The notes beneath the pieces were generated by a model. It saw only the letters and a program-made list of their open reading frames with translations. It did no database searches and had not been told where the DNA came from. Below, piece by piece: positions 29,054 through 36,537 of a DNA stretch of 54,645 bases (position 1 is the stretch's first letter; each line of letters starts with the position of its first letter). Position numbers and translations under genes: made by a program. The DNA is from JBAYJY01 sp041664945 (lineage in GTDB: Bacteria; UBP15; UBA6099), in assembly GCA_041664945.1 (NCBI GenBank), contig JBAYJY010000009.1, positions 1 through 54,645 on the forward strand, given 5' to 3'.

Positions 29054-30769
29054 ATGAGCCGAGCTGTCGGGATAGATTTCGGAACAACTAACTCCGTGAT
29101 ATGCGTGCTCGAAAACGGGGAGCCGGTCGTGATCCACAACCAGCGCGGCGAGCGGCTCACGCCGTCGATTGTCGCGTTCGGCAAGGAAGGCGAGTTGCTT
29201 GTCGGCTCCGCGGCGAAGAATCAGGCGATCCTGAATTACGAGCGCACCGTTTCGTCTGTCAAGCGTAAACTGAGCGGCGACTTCCGCCTCAACATCGACG
29301 GTCAGGAATATACCGCCGTGCAGCTCGCGGCGATCATCATAGGCAAGCTGAAGGAATGCGCTGAGGAGTTTCTGGACGAACCGGTCCGGCAGGCGATCAT
29401 AACGGTTCCGGCATACTTCAACGACGGGCAGCGGCAGGCGGTGAAGCGGGCGGGCGAGATCGCCGGCCTCGAAGTGATGCGGCTCATCAACGAGCCGACG
29501 GCGGCGGCGCTGGCCTACGGGCTGCCCCGCGAGAAGGAAGGCCAGATTCTGGTTTTCGACCTCGGCGGCGGAACGTTCGACGTCTCCATTCTCGACATAT
29601 CGGGCGAAGTGTACGAAGTTGTCGCGACGCGCGGTAACAACCGGCTCGGCGGCGACGATTTCGACGCGGCGATCGTGCAGCACATCTGCAAGGAATATCA
29701 CGAGCGGAGCGGGGTCGACCTGCGGCAGGACCGGATGGCGCTTCAGAAGGTGAAAGACGCCGCGGAGCAGGTGAAAAAAGAGCTTTCGGAGTCGATGTCG
29801 GCGACTGTGAATCTGCCGTTCATCTCGGCGGACGCAAGCGGCCCGAAGCATCTCGAAATGACGATCACGCGTCAGGAATTCGAAAACCTGATTTACGGAT
29901 TTATAGAAGAGATATCGCAGTTGGTGGACGCGACGCTGACGGACGCCGGCGCGGACGCGGAGCAGGTCGACACGGTTGTGCTGGTCGGCGGCTCGACGCG
30001 CATTCCGGCGGTGCAGAAGATGCTCGATGACAGGTTCCCGAACCGGGTGATGCGAAACACTAATCCGGACGAATGCGTTGCGGCGGGCGCCGCGATTCAG
30101 GCGGGAATCATGAAGGGGAGCGTGAAGGGCTTGGTGCTGGTCGACGTGACTCCGTTGACGCTCGGCATCGAGGTTGAGGACGACGTTTTCGTGCCTGTTA
30201 TCGAACGGAACAGTTGCATCCCGACGGCTAAGAGCCGCGTGTTCACGACGGTGACCGACAATCAGTCGGCGGTCGAGGTGCACATCCTTCAGGGCGAACG
30301 CGCGCAGGCGAGCAAGAATTATTCGCTCGGCAGGTTTACGCTGGACGGAATCGAGCCGGCGCCGCGCGGCATCCCGCGCATCGAGGTGGTGTTCGATATA
30401 GACGTGAACGGAATCGTGCATGTCGGCGCGCGCGACGAACGGACAGGCGTCTGCAATAAAATAGAGATCAACGCGAGCGACCACATCAGCGACGAGGACA
30501 TCGAGCGGCTCCTGCAGGAGGCGACGACGCACCGCGACGAGGACGAGCTTTTCATCGGCAAGCAGCAGCTCGTGAATCAGGCGCGGATGTTGCTGTCGCG
30601 CATCAGGCTCAAGGCGGAACACGACCCGGCGTCGATCGAGGACAGTTCGTCCGAACTGCGCGAGCTCGCCGAATACATAGAGAACGTGCTGCGCGGCGAC
30701 GACATCCAGCAGATTCGCCGGGCGGTTGAATCGATGAACGTATATCTCAACGAAATGGTGACGGCATAA
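29054..30769 (+). CDS. dnaK: DnaK-type Hsp70 chaperone, short C-terminus
   Basis: A 571-residue Hsp70, an ATP-dependent cytoplasmic chaperone. The ATPase domain shows GIDFGTTNSVICVLENGEP, IITVPAYFNDGQRQAVKRAG, INEPTAAALAYG, VFDLGGGTFDVSILD and VLVGGSTRIPAVQ. The linker VLVDVTPLTLGIE and substrate-binding beta domain (ERNSCIPTAKSRVFTT) are intact. The helical lid is short and the usual disordered tail is missing: typical DnaK is about 610-640 residues. GGAGG precedes the ATG at normal spacing. The stop is one base from the GTG start of a J-domain gene, so they form a chaperone pair. No grpE or typical dnaJ is present, so this may be a second, specialised Hsp70. Confidence 0.95.
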   Translation: MSRAVGIDFGTTNSVICVLENGEPVVIHNQRGERLTPSIVAFGKEGELLVGSAAKNQAILNYERTVSSVKRKLSGDFRLNIDGQEYTAVQLAAIIIGKLKECAEEFLDEPVRQAIITVPAYFNDGQRQAVKRAGEIAGLEVMRLINEPTAAALAYGLPREKEGQILVFDLGGGTFDVSILDISGEVYEVVATRGNNRLGGDDFDAAIVQHICKEYHERSGVDLRQDRMALQKVKDAAEQVKKELSESMSATVNLPFISADASGPKHLEMTITRQEFENLIYGFIEEISQLVDATLTDAGADAEQVDTVVLVGGSTRIPAVQKMLDDRFPNRVMRNTNPDECVAAGAAIQAGIMKGSVKGLVLVDVTPLTLGIEVEDDVFVPVIERNSCIPTAKSRVFTTVTDNQSAVEVHILQGERAQASKNYSLGRFTLDGIEPAPRGIPRIEVVFDIDVNGIVHVGARDERTGVCNKIEINASDHISDEDIERLLQEATTHRDEDELFIGKQQLVNQARMLLSRIRLKAEHDPASIEDSSSELRELAEYIENVLRGDDIQQIRRAVESMNVYLNEMVTA

Positions 30770-30770
30770 A

Positions 30771-31448
30771 GTGAACGGGCGCGAAAAGACAGAAAGCTGC
30801 CTCGCGATACTCGGCGTCAGGGAAGGCGCTTCGATGCAGGATTTGAAGCGCGCGTTCCGGCGCAAGGTCTCCGCGTTGCATCCGGACGTCAATCCCGGCG
30901 ACCCGATAGCCGCCGAGGCGTTCAAGAAAGTCACTGCGTCATACGAGTATCTGAAGTCGCTCGCGCGCGAGGAGAAAAAACCCGCGAAGAAGGAGACGTC
31001 GATCAAGCAGGCCGCGCCTTCGAGCTACAAGCCTCCGAAAGCGGCGAGCGCGGACGCCTTCGCGAAAACGCTCCCGCTCGACGAACTGGTTCTGCGCCTG
31101 CGCCATTCGCAGAATGTTTACGTCAGGCTTCACGCGGTGCGCGCTGTCGGCGCCGTCGGCGGCAAAGAGGGAGTCTGGGCGCTCGTTCAAGCGCTCGAGG
31201 ACGCCGACCTCCGGGTCGTCTCGGAATCCGTCATGGCGCTCGGAAAACTCCGCGCGCGGCTCGCAGCCATGCCGCTCATCCAACTCCACAAAAAGAAAGT
31301 TCCCCAACTCAAACGGCAGATCGAATGGGCGCTCGAACAGATAAACACGCCTATCGCCGCGAAATACCTGCTCCAAGTCGGCGCCGCAACGCCGCCGCAG
31401 CCGGACAGTAAACCTGACGCCTCACAATCCAGTTTCAACATAGCCTAA
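30771..31448 (+). CDS. J-domain protein with HEAT-like repeats
   Basis: A 225-residue putative Hsp70 co-chaperone starting at GTG 30771, one base after the dnaK stop. Residues 8-65 form a J domain with the essential HPD in SALHPDVNPGD, plus the helix II residues LKRAFRRKV. A basic, Lys/Pro-rich linker follows (EEKKPAKKETSIKQ). Residues 100-205 resemble HEAT or PBS-lyase repeats (VRLHAVRAVGAVGGKEGVWALVQAL, RVVSESVMALGKL). It has no Gly/Phe region, zinc-finger or DnaJ C-terminal domain, so it is not canonical DnaJ. The HEAT segment probably selects a client or partner for the adjacent Hsp70. The last 20 residues are low complexity. Confidence 0.88.
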   Translation: MNGREKTESCLAILGVREGASMQDLKRAFRRKVSALHPDVNPGDPIAAEAFKKVTASYEYLKSLAREEKKPAKKETSIKQAAPSSYKPPKAASADAFAKTLPLDELVLRLRHSQNVYVRLHAVRAVGAVGGKEGVWALVQALEDADLRVVSESVMALGKLRARLAAMPLIQLHKKKVPQLKRQIEWALEQINTPIAAKYLLQVGAATPPQPDSKPDASQSSFNIA

Positions 31449-31500
31449 AGTTTTTCTAAAATCCGCCGATAATCATAAAGAATGCAATATTAGCATTTAA

Positions 31501-31524
31501 CCCAAATCGCCATTAGGATTTGGG
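31501..31524. other. Perfect 8-bp inverted repeat after the DnaK/J-protein operon
   Basis: CCCAAATC and GATTTGGG flank an 8-base loop. No T-run follows on the plus strand, so it is at best an imperfect terminator for the chaperone operon or an RNA-stabilising hairpin. Confidence 0.4.
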
Positions 31525-31572
31525 CGCAATGGCTCAGAGTGGATGAGATGCGAGGCAGCAGGCGTTTTTTTC

Positions 31573-31597
31573 GTAGGGGCACAGCATGATGTGCCCA
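31573..31597. repeat. GTAGGGGC-type dispersed palindrome, copy 1
   Basis: GTAGGGGCACAGCATGATGT is followed by GCCC, giving the hairpin GGGCACA/TGTGCCC. Three related elements occur at 48166, 49444 and 54048. Confidence 0.65.
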
Positions 31598-31670
31598 TCA
31601 AATGAGCGGCCACGTTCATGAACAAAAAAATGCGCCAATAACGAAGCAGGTCGCCACTATGAACATTGCC

Positions 31671-31700
31671 CCGGATTCGGCGTCCTATTGACGAATCCGG
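31671..31700 (+). other. Hairpin in the leader of the YjfB-like gene
   Basis: CCGGATTCG (31671-31679) and CGAATCCGG (31692-31700) form a perfect 9-bp stem with a 12-base loop, ending just before the AGGAG ribosome-binding site. It may stabilise the leader or control translation. Confidence 0.5.
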
Positions 31701-31718
31701 GTAAAAAAGGAGTCTGTC

Positions 31719-31892
31719 ATGGAAATATCAGGAATGGACGCATCGGCCCAAACGGCTGCCTTGGCGCAGACTTTGCAGACACAAAACGTTCAATCGCAGA
31801 TCGTCATGGAAATGCTTAAAAAAATGCAGGAAATGGAACTGCAAATGATGCAGAGCCTTGGCAAAGCGATGAACGTGGATATTAAAATCTAA
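31719..31892 (+). CDS. YjfB-like putative motility small protein (57 aa)
   Basis: A 57-residue protein, MEISGMDASAQTAALAQTLQ continuing to MNVDIKI, with no signal or membrane segment. The short N-terminal strand, an Ala/Gln-rich helix, then a Met-rich amphipathic helix (VMEMLKKMQEMELQMMQSL) resemble the YjfB/putative-motility family (PF14070), whose members lie among flagellar genes; its exact role is unknown. AGGAG six bases upstream of the ATG and a strong terminator 36 bp after the stop show a complete single-gene unit. A FliD-like gene occurs 14.5 kb away. The family assignment rests on length and pattern only. Confidence 0.7.
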   Translation: MEISGMDASAQTAALAQTLQTQNVQSQIVMEMLKKMQEMELQMMQSLGKAMNVDIKI

Positions 31893-31927
31893 TAACGGTT
31901 ACTTTCGGAAATATAAGCGTTTCAAGT

Positions 31928-31954
31928 ACGCCCGTTTAATGCGGGCGTTTTTTT
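31928..31954 (+). terminator. Rho-independent terminator after the YjfB-like gene
   Basis: ACGCCCG, a seven-base loop and CGGGCGT form a 7-bp GC-rich stem that runs directly into a seven-base T tract (31948-31954). Confidence 0.9.
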
Positions 31955-32011
31955 ATGCCCGGAAATGATACAAAATCCGGCTCGAATTTTGATAGTGGCG
32001 GAAAAGAGCGG

Positions 32012-32869
32012 TTAAGGTTCGATAATATTTGCGATTCGGTCCACCCTGAAAATGCGTTGCGCGTTCCTCAGCAGGCAATCGGCGATGAGATAGGTGCGAA
32101 CCGGCCGCCGTGAGAGATGGATCGGCCTGATCTCGCGTTTGGTCGGCTTGTCCGAGCCCATCGTCTGATATTCAATGACAACCGTTCCGCCGCGCTCGAT
32201 AGCGAGCCGTATAGCGGCCTCAATCTCCGTCTCCGGGCCGGGAGTGACCTCGGCATGCCTGAACCCCGGCCACGCCACCGGACCGCCCTGAAGCGACAGC
32301 GCGCGCGCCACAGTCAGCTCGCCGTCGGCCGCGTATGGCGCGAGCATCTTCTGTAACACCGCATGAGTCGCTTCGGCGTCGCTCAGCGCCCGGTGGCCGA
32401 CAGTCATCTCAATCCCGAGCTGCGCGATTATTCCGCCGAGTTTATGATTGTAAAAAGTCGGGTTCAGCGCCCGCGAAAGCAACATCGTGTCGAAAACCGG
32501 ATTCGATTTCTCCGGCAGGCCCATCTCGGCCATCTTCCACGCCAGAAAACTCAGGTCGAACGCCGCGTTGTGCGCCGTCAGCGGACACTCGCCGATGAAT
32601 TTGAGAAGCTCCGGCAGCGCGTCCTCGATCAGCGGAGCGTTCGCCACCATATCCCTCGTAATGCCGTTCACCTCTGATGCGCCCTGCGAGATTGGCCGTA
32701 TCGGATTCACAAGCGTTTCGTAAGTTTCGACGATCTTGCCGCCGAGGCTTTTCAGCGCCCCGATTTCAATTATCTCATCGCCCGCCCGCGGCGTGAATCC
32801 CGTCGTTTCGAAGTCGAAAACAACAATAGGCGTATCCTGAATTTTTCTGCTGTAAATGTCGTCGCTCAT
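32012..32869 (-). CDS. DEDDh 3'-5' exonuclease fused to a C-terminal WYL domain
   Basis: A 285-residue protein. Residues 13-178 are a DnaQ/PolC-type 3'-5' exonuclease: Exo I FDFETTG (Asp19, Glu21), Exo II HNAAFD (Asp105) and Exo III GHRALSDAEAT (His159, Asp164) are all present, so it should be active on DNA or RNA ends. Residues about 215-285 (GGTVVIEYQTMGSD, KREIRPIHLSRRPVRTYLIA, QRIFRVDRIANI) resemble a WYL domain, a sensor or regulatory module common in phage-defence and DNA-damage regulators. It stands alone between a terminator and hpf. The combination suggests an exonuclease gated by a nucleic-acid or nucleotide ligand. Confidence 0.85.
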   Translation of the reverse strand: MSDDIYSRKIQDTPIVVFDFETTGFTPRAGDEIIEIGALKSLGGKIVETYETLVNPIRPISQGASEVNGITRDMVANAPLIEDALPELLKFIGECPLTAHNAAFDLSFLAWKMAEMGLPEKSNPVFDTMLLSRALNPTFYNHKLGGIIAQLGIEMTVGHRALSDAEATHAVLQKMLAPYAADGELTVARALSLQGGPVAWPGFRHAEVTPGPETEIEAAIRLAIERGGTVVIEYQTMGSDKPTKREIRPIHLSRRPVRTYLIADCLLRNAQRIFRVDRIANIIEP

Positions 32870-33035
32870 AACCGTTCCTTGCCGCGCCGCCTCCGGCGCC
32901 TCGCGGCATTATACACCCATTCCCCGCCAGTGGAAATCATATTGGCATGCTTGAAAAACGCATGTCTAAACAAAGACTTGCCATGAAAAGCGGTTTGTTT
33001 GAAATTCCGGGTTCTTAAGAAACCCAGGCCGCGCG

Positions 33036-33608
33036 TTACTCGAATTCCGGCTCGATCAGCCCGAAGTCGCCGTCCGTGCGGGTGTAAACCACGTTGATCT
33101 GGTCCGTCTCCGCGTTCAGGAACACGAAGAAGTTGTGGTTCAGCATCTCCATCTGGAGGCAGGCTTCGTTCGGCATCATAGGCTTGATGGCGAACTTTTT
33201 CGACTTGACGATCTCGGAATCGCGAACCGGGATTGCGGCTTCCGTGACATCGAACGCCTCTTCCGGCGGCAGCGAGGATTCTTTCTTCGTTCCGCGGCCC
33301 TTGGTGGTCTGTTTCTGTTTGAACCGGCGCAGTTGCCGCTCCAGCTTCTCGGACACTATGTCAATCGAGGCGTACATGCTTATCGACGCCTCTTCGCAGC
33401 GGAAAATAGCGCCGTTCGCATTCAGCGTGACTTCAACCCGCTGGGTTTTCTCTGCGGCCTTATTGTCCTGATAAAGCAACTCAACTTCCGCCTTAGTGAT
33501 GCGGTCGTAATATTTCACAAGCCGGCCGATTTTTTCCTCGATGTAAACCCTGAGCGACTCGGTCACCTTGATGTTGTTGCCCTTGATCGTGATCTTCATG
33601 CTCTTCAT
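33036..33608 (-). CDS. hpf: Ribosome hibernation promoting factor, long form
   Basis: A 190-residue long-form HPF. It binds the 30S decoding region and dimerises 70S into inactive 100S particles when growth slows. Residues 4-100 are the S30AE beta-alpha fold (MKITIKGNNIKVTESLRVYIEEKIGRL, EVTLNANGAIFRCEE, SMYASIDIVSEKLERQL). A basic linker (KQKQTTKGRGTKKE) leads to the C-terminal dimerisation domain (residues ~130-190; IVKSKKFAIKPM, EACLQMEMLNHNFFVF, NVVYTRTDGDFGLIEP). An AGGAGG-like site precedes ATG 33608. It is the last gene of the long minus-strand LPS-export run, 52 bp after the permease. Confidence 0.95.
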   Translation of the reverse strand: MKSMKITIKGNNIKVTESLRVYIEEKIGRLVKYYDRITKAEVELLYQDNKAAEKTQRVEVTLNANGAIFRCEEASISMYASIDIVSEKLERQLRRFKQKQTTKGRGTKKESSLPPEEAFDVTEAAIPVRDSEIVKSKKFAIKPMMPNEACLQMEMLNHNFFVFLNAETDQINVVYTRTDGDFGLIEPEFE

Positions 33609-33660
33609 GTGTGTCCCCCTCCTTTATCCCGTCCGGTCCGATATTGCATTCCGGCGGTAT

Positions 33661-34749
33661 TTATTTTGACGCTTTGTAAACCAGCCATCCTCCGATTGAA
33701 GCCAGCAAAATGTTAGGGAGCCATGCGGCGAGCGCCGGATTCAGAAACGCCTGCCCGAGACCCCTGAATAAAGCCTGCGATATGTAATATATGAAGATTA
33801 TTATTACGCTCAGGCCGAACCCAACCGAAGAACTCGCCCTCTGCGGCTTTAGCCCCAGCGGCGCCCCGATCAGCACAAAGGTAAAGCTTGCGAACGGTAT
33901 TGCCAACTTACTGTAAAAATCAAACTTCAGTTTTTTCAGGTCTTTGTCGTCCACCTTTTGCTGTTCGAGCAATTGTATCCTGTCTTTCAGTTCCTTATAC
34001 GTGTATTCCCCGGCCTTCGTTTTCTCTCTCGCCATGTCTTCAAGCTTCTGTTTAAATATTATATTCATCCTGTCGAATTTAACAATGTTCTTCAGCTCGC
34101 CCGACTCGCTGAACAGCAGTTGCGTTCCGTGCCGGAACTCCCAGAAATTGTTCTCCCAGACCGCCTCGTCGGCAAGCGTTTCTCTCACTATCTTCCCGTT
34201 TTTCATCTCCGTGTAACGCAAACCAACAAGATTCTTCCCTTTCATCGACAACGCGTATATCTGACTCCGGATCTCGCCCCCGTTCCGGTCCGTCAGCTCT
34301 ATGTTTTCCTTCTCCAGCTTCTCGCGCCCTTTTGTCTTGATCTCCTGCAGCAGCGCTTCAAACCGGTTGTTCGACATCGGCACTATCCGGTCGTTCAGCA
34401 ACACCGCGACCGAGCTTACCACAAATCCGAATATCAGCACCGGAACCATCAGCCTGACGAAGCTGAAGCCGCCCGCTCTAAACGCAGAGATCTCGAGATC
34501 GTTCGAAAAACGGTTGAACCCCAGCAGCACGCAGAACAGCGCCGCCATCGGCAGCGTATAAGATATTATTTCCGGAAGCTTCAACAGAAATATCTGAACC
34601 ACCCAAAAAATGTCCGCGTGATAGTCCAGCGCAACGCGTATCATCTGGTAAAGCGCGCCCACGCCGAGTATCAGCGCCGTGAACGCCAGCACCCCGCCGA
34701 AAAACATCGGGATGATCTCCATATATATGAGACGGTCAACTAATTTCAT
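33661..34749 (-). CDS. LptF/LptG-type LPS export permease
   Basis: A 362-residue YjgP/YjgQ-family permease, the membrane partner of LptB in the ABC machine that extracts LPS from the inner membrane. Three N-terminal membrane segments (start LVDRLIYMEIIPMFFGGVLAF) carry the coupling region LPEIISYTLPMAALFCVLLGF and FSNDLEISAFRAGG. A periplasmic beta-jelly-roll follows (about 125-260), then three C-terminal membrane segments (KLAIPFASFTFVLIGAPLGL). It overlaps lptB by one base (TAATG). LptF and LptG cannot be told apart from sequence alone; the second subunit is not in the window. Confidence 0.92.
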   Translation of the reverse strand: MKLVDRLIYMEIIPMFFGGVLAFTALILGVGALYQMIRVALDYHADIFWVVQIFLLKLPEIISYTLPMAALFCVLLGFNRFSNDLEISAFRAGGFSFVRLMVPVLIFGFVVSSVAVLLNDRIVPMSNNRFEALLQEIKTKGREKLEKENIELTDRNGGEIRSQIYALSMKGKNLVGLRYTEMKNGKIVRETLADEAVWENNFWEFRHGTQLLFSESGELKNIVKFDRMNIIFKQKLEDMAREKTKAGEYTYKELKDRIQLLEQQKVDDKDLKKLKFDFYSKLAIPFASFTFVLIGAPLGLKPQRASSSVGFGLSVIIIFIYYISQALFRGLGQAFLNPALAAWLPNILLASIGGWLVYKASK

Positions 34750-35555
34750 TATTCGCCGTTTTTGCTCTCGCCCGTATTTGAGCCGTTCTTTGAGCCGCCG
34801 CCGAGTGGAGCCGAAAACCCATTTTCGCTGAACCCAAACTCCATCTTGCCTAAGTATTTTTCGCGCGTGTGCTCATCCTCGATTATCTCTCGCGACGTGC
34901 CGGAAATCAGAATCTTTCCATCGTACATGATATATGCGTGGTCGGTTATCTCAAGCGTTTCCCGCACGTTATGATCGGTGATCAGAATGCCCATCCCGCG
35001 GTCCCGGAGCCGCTTCATCAGTTCCTGAAGCTCTTGCACGGAGATCGGGTCGATGCCGGTGAACGGCTCATCGAGCAGGATGAAAGTCGGCTCGGTCGCC
35101 AGCGCGCGGGCGATCTCCACACGGCGTCTCTCGCCGCCCGACAATACGTACCCCTTCGACTTCCGGATTCTTTCTATGTTGAATTCCTCGAAAAGCGAAT
35201 TCATCTTTTCGATTTTCTTTTTGCGCGGAATTTTCTGATTCTCGAGAATCAGCATCAGGTTGTCCTCGACCGTCAGTTTCCTGAAAATCGAAGGCTCCTG
35301 CGGCAGATAGCCCACGCCTCGCCTCGCGCGCTGGTACATTGGCAGCTTTGTCACCTTGCCGCCGTTTAGGTATATCTCTCCCGAGTTTGGCGAAATGATG
35401 CCGGTGAGCATGTAAAACGTTGTCGTTTTCCCGGCGCCGTTCGGCCCGAGCAGCCCGACGATTTCGCCCGGCTTAACCTCAAGCGAAACCGAGTTGACCA
35501 CTACCCGGCTGCGGTATTTTTTAACGAGCCCTTCGCCTCTGAGCTGCAATTCCAT
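34749..35555 (-). CDS. lptB: LPS export ABC transporter ATP-binding protein LptB
   Basis: A 268-residue cytoplasmic ATPase driving LPS transport. Walker A GPNGAGKTT, Q-loop GYLPQEPSIFRKL, signature LSGGERRRVEIARAL, Walker B FILLDEPFTGIDP and switch His in LITDHNVRETL are all present. The last 30 residues (FSENGFSAPLGGGSKNGS onwards) are a low-complexity tail beyond the usual ~240-residue LptB, and their role is unknown. It overlaps both neighbours by one base, which indicates tight translational coupling with the OstA-like protein and the permease. Confidence 0.96.
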   Translation of the reverse strand: MELQLRGEGLVKKYRSRVVVNSVSLEVKPGEIVGLLGPNGAGKTTTFYMLTGIISPNSGEIYLNGGKVTKLPMYQRARRGVGYLPQEPSIFRKLTVEDNLMLILENQKIPRKKKIEKMNSLFEEFNIERIRKSKGYVLSGGERRRVEIARALATEPTFILLDEPFTGIDPISVQELQELMKRLRDRGMGILITDHNVRETLEITDHAYIMYDGKILISGTSREIIEDEHTREKYLGKMEFGFSENGFSAPLGGGSKNGSNTGESKNGE

Positions 35556-36535
35556 CAGGGTTTACCCCCTTCAGGAGCCGGCTTCTCATTTTCGATTTTT
35601 TTTCTCAATTTTTCTTTATCCACTTTCAGATTCATCTGCACTCCGCCGCTCGTTTTCAGCGCCCGCGCGCCTTCCTTATAGCGCAGCCAGACATGATCCG
35701 CCTTGAAATGGTCTCCGCTGTCGCGCGTCACGTCGACTCCGCCCCAGATATCCGTCTCCTGCGCCTTGTAATCAATGTCCATCCGGGCTGCGCTGAACGA
35801 CACGTCCTTTATTTTTCCCTGAATGCCGCCGCTCAACGCAAGCTTTTCCTTTTCTAAATTCCCTTTCAGTTCCGCCGCGGTGAACGCGCCTTCCTTTATC
35901 TCGATCCGCACCGTGTGGGAGGCTTCCAATTGCCGGTCGTCAAAAGTGTAATAAACGGTTCCGGCGGTTCCGAAAACCTCATCCGTATCTATAACCGGTT
36001 TCTTCGCGGCGCCGTCCGTTTCAGCCTTCTGCTTGTCTTTTCCTTCAATTTTCATGTAATGGATTTTTACTTCCCCGCGGCTCCGCGCCCAGCCTTTTTC
36101 GCCATAATTCGTATCGATCGTTTCCGACTCGAATTCAACCCGCCCGCCGGCGCGCGTCTGCGTGAACCGGCAACCGCCGGAGAGCGTCGCCTGTTCCTTG
36201 TTTATATCCAGAAATATTTTCCCGGCTTCCGCCTGTATCTCGGTCCCGAGCGTCGCCGTGAGCGGATTGCCGGACAGCTCGGCTATCATAGTTTTATTGC
36301 TGAATGTCAGATTTTTGCCCTTGATTCGAATGTCGCCGATCTTAATTTCAACCGCGCCGGGAATCGTGAACTCCTCGGATTCCATGTCCACATCGGCCCG
36401 CTCGGAAATTATTTCCATATTATCCGTTTCGATTTTTTTCTCCGTCGTCTTCGCAGCGTTCGCTAAAGCGGCGAAAAACAAAAAGGCGAAGCCTGCCATG
36501 ACCGCCGCAAAAGTTTTAACTCGCGTTTGAACCAT
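35555..36535 (-). CDS. LptA/OstA-like periplasmic LPS-transport protein
   Basis: A 326-residue protein with a signal peptide (KTFAAVMAGFAFLFFAALANA) followed by repeated beta-jelly-roll motifs of the OstA type (IKGKNLTFSNKTMIAELSGN, ATLSGGCRFTQ, LEASHTVRIEIKEGAF, DIWGGVDVTRDSGDHFKADH). It should bind lipid A acyl chains and help form the periplasmic bridge. It is nearly twice the size of E. coli LptA, and no separate lptC lies nearby, so it may combine LptC- and LptA-like segments. Two bases separate it from deoB, and its stop overlaps lptB. Confidence 0.82.
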   Translation of the reverse strand: MVQTRVKTFAAVMAGFAFLFFAALANAAKTTEKKIETDNMEIISERADVDMESEEFTIPGAVEIKIGDIRIKGKNLTFSNKTMIAELSGNPLTATLGTEIQAEAGKIFLDINKEQATLSGGCRFTQTRAGGRVEFESETIDTNYGEKGWARSRGEVKIHYMKIEGKDKQKAETDGAAKKPVIDTDEVFGTAGTVYYTFDDRQLEASHTVRIEIKEGAFTAAELKGNLEKEKLALSGGIQGKIKDVSFSAARMDIDYKAQETDIWGGVDVTRDSGDHFKADHVWLRYKEGARALKTSGGVQMNLKVDKEKLRKKIENEKPAPEGGKP

Positions 36536-36537
36536 TT

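Noticed and set aside
29021..31006. 661-codon minus-strand frame opposite dnaK
   Set aside because: It is an antisense shadow of a clear Hsp70 gene; its translation is rich in Arg, His and Asp runs with no domain.
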